The position numbers and the translations under genes were made by a program. Shown piece after piece: positions 61,280 through 64,000 of a DNA stretch of 64,000 bases. Each line of letters starts with the position of its first letter. The stretch's first letter is position 1. Under the pieces are notes generated by a model that saw only the letters and a program-made list of their open reading frames with translations, ran no database searches and was not told the DNA's origin. Source of the DNA: Bacteroides sp. Its GTDB lineage: Bacteria > Bacteroidota > Bacteroidia > Bacteroidales > Bacteroidaceae. The stretch is taken from contig NZ_JASLER010000090.1 of assembly GCF_030151085.1 (NCBI RefSeq), positions 1-64,000 on the forward strand, in the 5' to 3' direction.

Positions 61280-62362
61280 ATGAAAATAACCATCGTATCG
61301 GGCGCACGCCCCAACTTTATGAAAATAGCCCCCATCTGCCGTGCCATCGATTTGGCCAAAGATGCAGGAAAAAATGTTTCATACCGTCTGGTCTATACCG
61401 GACGGGAAGATGATGCAAGTTTGGATGCTTCTCTATTCTCTGATCTTTCTATGAGAAAACCGGATGCTTATTTAGGTATAAGCGGACATGATCATTCACA
61501 GGTGGCGGCTTCCATTATGCTTGCTTTCGAAAAAGAGCTGGATCTTAATCCGGCACAGGTTGTTTTGGTGGTGGATGATATGACAGCAACCATGAGTTGT
61601 GCCATCGTAGCCAAGAAACGGGGTTTGAAAGTAGCACATGTCATAGCCGGAACCCGTTCTTTTGATATGAATATGCCGCGTGAGGTAAACCGCACCATCG
61701 TAGATGCTATATCCGATTATCTTTTTACAGCCGGTATGGTAGCCAATCGTAACCTCAATCAGGAAGGCATGATACCGGAGTATATCCATTATGTAGGCAA
61801 TATTCTGATAGATACCATCCGTTATAACCGCCATAGATTGATACAACCGATGTGGTTCTCCACTCTTGGTTTGCGCAAAGGCAACTACTTATTGCTTACC
61901 CTCAACCGCCGCGACCTGTTAGAGAAAAAAGCAGTGCTGCACTCTCTGATGCAAACATTATTGGATAAAGCGAATGGCATGCCTATTGTTGCCCCGCTGC
62001 ATCCTTACGTGGAGAAAGCCGTGAAATCATTGGAACTGAATGCTCCCAACCTGCACATTCTGCCTCCACAGAGTTATCTACACTTCGGATTTCTTATAAA
62101 CCAGGCGAAAGGAATTGTTACAGACTCCGGTAACATTGCCGAAGAAGCCACCTTCCTCGATGTGCCTTGCATTACGCTCAACACATACGCCGAACATCCG
62201 GAAACTTGGCGTATCGGAACCAACGAACTGGTAGGAGAAAATTCCTTCGCCCTTTCTGCCGCATTGGATAATTTGTTTCAAGGCAATTGGAAACACACTA
62301 CCCTGCCCGACCGTTGGGATGGACGGACTGCGGAACGCATCGTACAAACCTTGCTGGGATGA
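61280..62362 (+). CDS. UDP-GlcNAc 2-epimerase-like protein with altered active site
   Basis: 360 residues with the WecB fold signature: SGARPNFMKIAPICRA (family GTRPE-x-IK-x-AP), VVDDMTATMSCAI (GDT region), HVIAGTRSFDMNMPREVNRTIVDAISDYLF, YVGNILIDTI, and the C-terminal GIVTDSGNIAEEATFLDVPCITL with the nucleotide-binding TDSG. However Ile122 stands where the catalytic Glu of HVEAGLR should be, and Asn209 (LTLNRRD) where the HR motif His should be; the Asp (99/100) and Glu135 are kept. Either a changed reaction or a non-catalytic binding protein. Naming it wecB would be unsafe. Confidence 0.78.
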   Translation: MKITIVSGARPNFMKIAPICRAIDLAKDAGKNVSYRLVYTGREDDASLDASLFSDLSMRKPDAYLGISGHDHSQVAASIMLAFEKELDLNPAQVVLVVDDMTATMSCAIVAKKRGLKVAHVIAGTRSFDMNMPREVNRTIVDAISDYLFTAGMVANRNLNQEGMIPEYIHYVGNILIDTIRYNRHRLIQPMWFSTLGLRKGNYLLLTLNRRDLLEKKAVLHSLMQTLLDKANGMPIVAPLHPYVEKAVKSLELNAPNLHILPPQSYLHFGFLINQAKGIVTDSGNIAEEATFLDVPCITLNTYAEHPETWRIGTNELVGENSFALSAALDNLFQGNWKHTTLPDRWDGRTAERIVQTLLG

Positions 62363-62377
62363 CAAACAAGCCTTTAC

Positions 62378-62508
62378 ACGAAGTTGATTCAGAGTAATGC
62401 ATTTACCTCAAACAAAGAATTAACTTCGTGTATCACAAGCTATTAATATCGTGTAAACGCAATGTTAACTTCGTGTTTGCACGATATTAATAGCTTATAA
62501 ATACCCCT
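62378..62508. repeat. Array of ~22-bp units with a long palindrome (array 3)
   Basis: TTAA-led units start at 62420, 62443, 62465 and 62487 (steps 23, 22, 22): TTAACTTCGTGTATC..., TTAATATCGTGTAAAC..., TTAACTTCGTGTTTGC..., TTAATAGC.... The outer arms AAGCTATTAATATCGTG (62437-62453) and CACGATATTAATAGCTT (62480-62496) are a perfect 17-bp inverted repeat that can act as terminator of the WecB-like gene. AACTTCGTG occurs twice direct and once inverted (62378-62386). Confidence 0.65.
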
Positions 62509-62579
62509 TCTACATACAGGCTTAAGAACTTATCATCTTTCTTTAATTTATATTTGCTTCTTGATTCACAGTAATTTGT

Positions 62580-62587
62580 TAACTTTG
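62580..62587 (+). promoter_or_regulatory. -7 element of the DUF5686 gene
   Basis: TAACTTTG matches TAnnTTTG, 23 bases before the ATG; TTTG at 62553-62556 or TTG at 62561-62563 are candidate -33 elements. Confidence 0.6.
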
Positions 62588-62609
62588 CAACCTCATTTAC
62601 GAATAATTT

Positions 62610-64000
62610 ATGAAGCGACAATATATATTTTTCATTCTCTTTCTGCTCTCCTTATTCGCCTCTATCGGCGTATCTGCACAGATAAAAGGGGTCATAACAG
62701 ACTCTCTCACCCACGAGCCATTGATGTATATTACCGTACAATACGAGGGTAAAGGAGTAGGTGGAATTTCAAATGCTAAAGGAGAATATCAGGTTGAAAC
62801 CCGTAAAGGGTGGGATGAATTGACCTTTTCAGCAGTAGGTTATATTACCAAGAAAGTAAAGTTCGCACCCGGCACTAAAGTGCTCAATGTAAAAATGATA
62901 TCCGACGATATCATGCTTTCCGAAGTCATAGTAAAACCACAAAAGGAGAAATATTCACGCAAGAACAATCCTGCTGTGGAGTTTATGAAGAAGGTCATTG
63001 AGAACAAGAAGGCCCTTAAATTGCAGGAAAACGATTACTATCAGTACCAGAAGTACGAAAAGATGAAGATGTCCATCAACGATGTAACTCCTGAGAAGAT
63101 GGAAAAAGGCATCTACAAAAAATTCTCGTTCTTCAAAGACCAAGTGGAGTTGTCTCCCAAGACCAACAAGATGATTCTCCCCATCTCCATCAAGGAAACA
63201 GCCTCCAAAACCATCTATCGTAAAAGTCCCAAAAGCGAAAAGACCATTGTTGAAGGTATGAATTCCTCAGGTATTGAAGAGTTTTTCAGTACAGGTGATA
63301 TGCTGGGGACTATCCTGACGGACGTATTCTCAGAGGTTAACATATATGACGACGACATCCGTCTGTTACAACGCCGCTTTGTCAGTCCCATCGGACGCGG
63401 AGCCATCAGTTTCTACAAATACTACCTCATGGATACCTTGATGGTAGACAAGCAAGAGTGCGTGCACCTCACCTTCGTACCTCAGAACCCACAGGATTTC
63501 GGGTTTACGGGGCATCTTTACGTGGTGAAGGATTCTACATACGCCGTGAAAAAAGCTACGATGAACCTGCCCAAAAAGACAGGAGTCAACTTTGTAGAAA
63601 ACCTCGACATTGTGCAACAATTCGAAGAAATGCCCGACGGTAACTGGGTATTGACCGACGACGATATGACTGTAGAACTGGCTTTCGTGAAAGGTATCCA
63701 AGGTTTGGAAGTACAACGAAGTACCAAATACACCGATTATCAATTCGATGATATAGAGCCACGGCTTTTCCGTCTGAAAGGAAACGTCATTAAGGACGCA
63801 AACATGCTCAACAAAGGCGATGAATACTGGGCAAAAGTACGCCAAGTGCCGCTAACCAAGAAAGAAAGCAATATGGACGTATTTATGAACCGTATTGAAC
63901 AGATACCGGGTTTCAAATACGTTATCTTTGGCGCTAAGGCATTGATTGAAAACTTTGTAGAAACAGGTTCCAAGAAGCATCCAAGCAAGTTTGACTTCGG
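62610..64000 (+). CDS. DUF5686 / carboxypeptidase-regulatory-like outer membrane protein, partial (3' end outside window)
   Basis: At least 463 residues from the ATG at 62610, open to the right edge. A signal peptide (MKRQYIFFILF... to about 21, VSAQ) precedes a carboxypeptidase-regulatory-like domain (KGVITDSLTHEPLMYITVQ...ELTFSAVGYITKKV, about 22-110), then the DUF5686 region with SRKNNPAVEFMKKVIENK, a hallmark of the family, and alternating strands expected to continue into a barrel. Function is unknown; members are large outer-membrane proteins of Bacteroidota. Confidence 0.88.
   Translation, partial: MKRQYIFFILFLLSLFASIGVSAQIKGVITDSLTHEPLMYITVQYEGKGVGGISNAKGEYQVETRKGWDELTFSAVGYITKKVKFAPGTKVLNVKMISDDIMLSEVIVKPQKEKYSRKNNPAVEFMKKVIENKKALKLQENDYYQYQKYEKMKMSINDVTPEKMEKGIYKKFSFFKDQVELSPKTNKMILPISIKETASKTIYRKSPKSEKTIVEGMNSSGIEEFFSTGDMLGTILTDVFSEVNIYDDDIRLLQRRFVSPIGRGAISFYKYYLMDTLMVDKQECVHLTFVPQNPQDFGFTGHLYVVKDSTYAVKKATMNLPKKTGVNFVENLDIVQQFEEMPDGNWVLTDDDMTVELAFVKGIQGLEVQRSTKYTDYQFDDIEPRLFRLKGNVIKDANMLNKGDEYWAKVRQVPLTKKESNMDVFMNRIEQIPGFKYVIFGAKALIENFVETGSKKHPSKFDF

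Noticed and set aside
60467..62508. 22-bp-period arrays as CRISPR arrays
   Set aside because: Units are degenerate along their whole length with no constant repeat alternating with unique spacers, and there are no cas genes in the window.

Overview
The window reads as chromosomal DNA of a Bacteroides-type bacterium (order Bacteroidales). The evidence is the repeated use of the Bacteroidota -7 promoter element TAnnTTTG in front of genes, mostly weak Shine-Dalgarno sequences, a complete nqrABCDEF operon, a DUF5686 outer-membrane protein, an HU-like DNA-binding protein, TPR-HTH regulators, and lipoproteins and outer-membrane barrels of Bacteroidota type. I see no rRNA or tRNA gene and no CRISPR array. 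Genus and gene-family names are from memory of the families; no search was run.

Layout. 0-5.6 kb: a cut-off HYC_CC_PP-like small protein, a DUF3298 lipoprotein, rsmG, a metallo-beta-lactamase-fold hydrolase and gcvP. 5.6-18.7 kb: a possible recQ 5' scrap, a PoxB-like enzyme, a hemolysin-III family protein, a GntR-ABC transporter-outer membrane receptor cluster with a candidate operator, an HpaII-like protein without a methylase, small housekeeping genes, glycerate kinase, an FKBP isomerase, and an ECF sigma locus whose two divergent promoters are mirror images. 18.7-22.4 kb: a large DUF4062-STAND-helical-repeat protein. 22.5-27.5 kb: conserved DUF1015, serA, serC and a DbpA-like helicase.

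27.6-38.4 kb looks accessory. It holds a two-gene unit of a SIR2-like/TIR protein followed 7 bp later by a 1667-residue STAND ATPase with leucine-rich repeats, five predicted membrane segments and WD40-like repeats. Next to it are an internally deleted insertion sequence with intact ends and target duplication, a TPR-membrane-HTH regulator and an HU-like protein. This pair is the best candidate for an undescribed conflict or surveillance system: a probable NAD-cleaving TIR effector next to a transmembrane NLR-like receptor.

38.5-44.4 kb is the Na+-pumping NADH:quinone reductase operon. 44.7-51.5 kb has a bleomycin-hydrolase-type peptidase, a BamA/TamA-type barrel, and a glycosyltransferase next to a multi-PAS hybrid kinase. 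51.5-57.6 kb has a porin, the Mg2+ P-type ATPase MgtA and a two-component system. 57.7-64 kb has an oxaloacetate-decarboxylase-like protein lacking the biotin lysine, an ECF sigma factor, a TRIC-type channel, a WecB-like protein lacking two catalytic residues, and a DUF5686 protein running off the end. Three separate intergenic regions (44.58, 60.47 and 62.40 kb) carry different sequences that all repeat with a period close to 22 bp.
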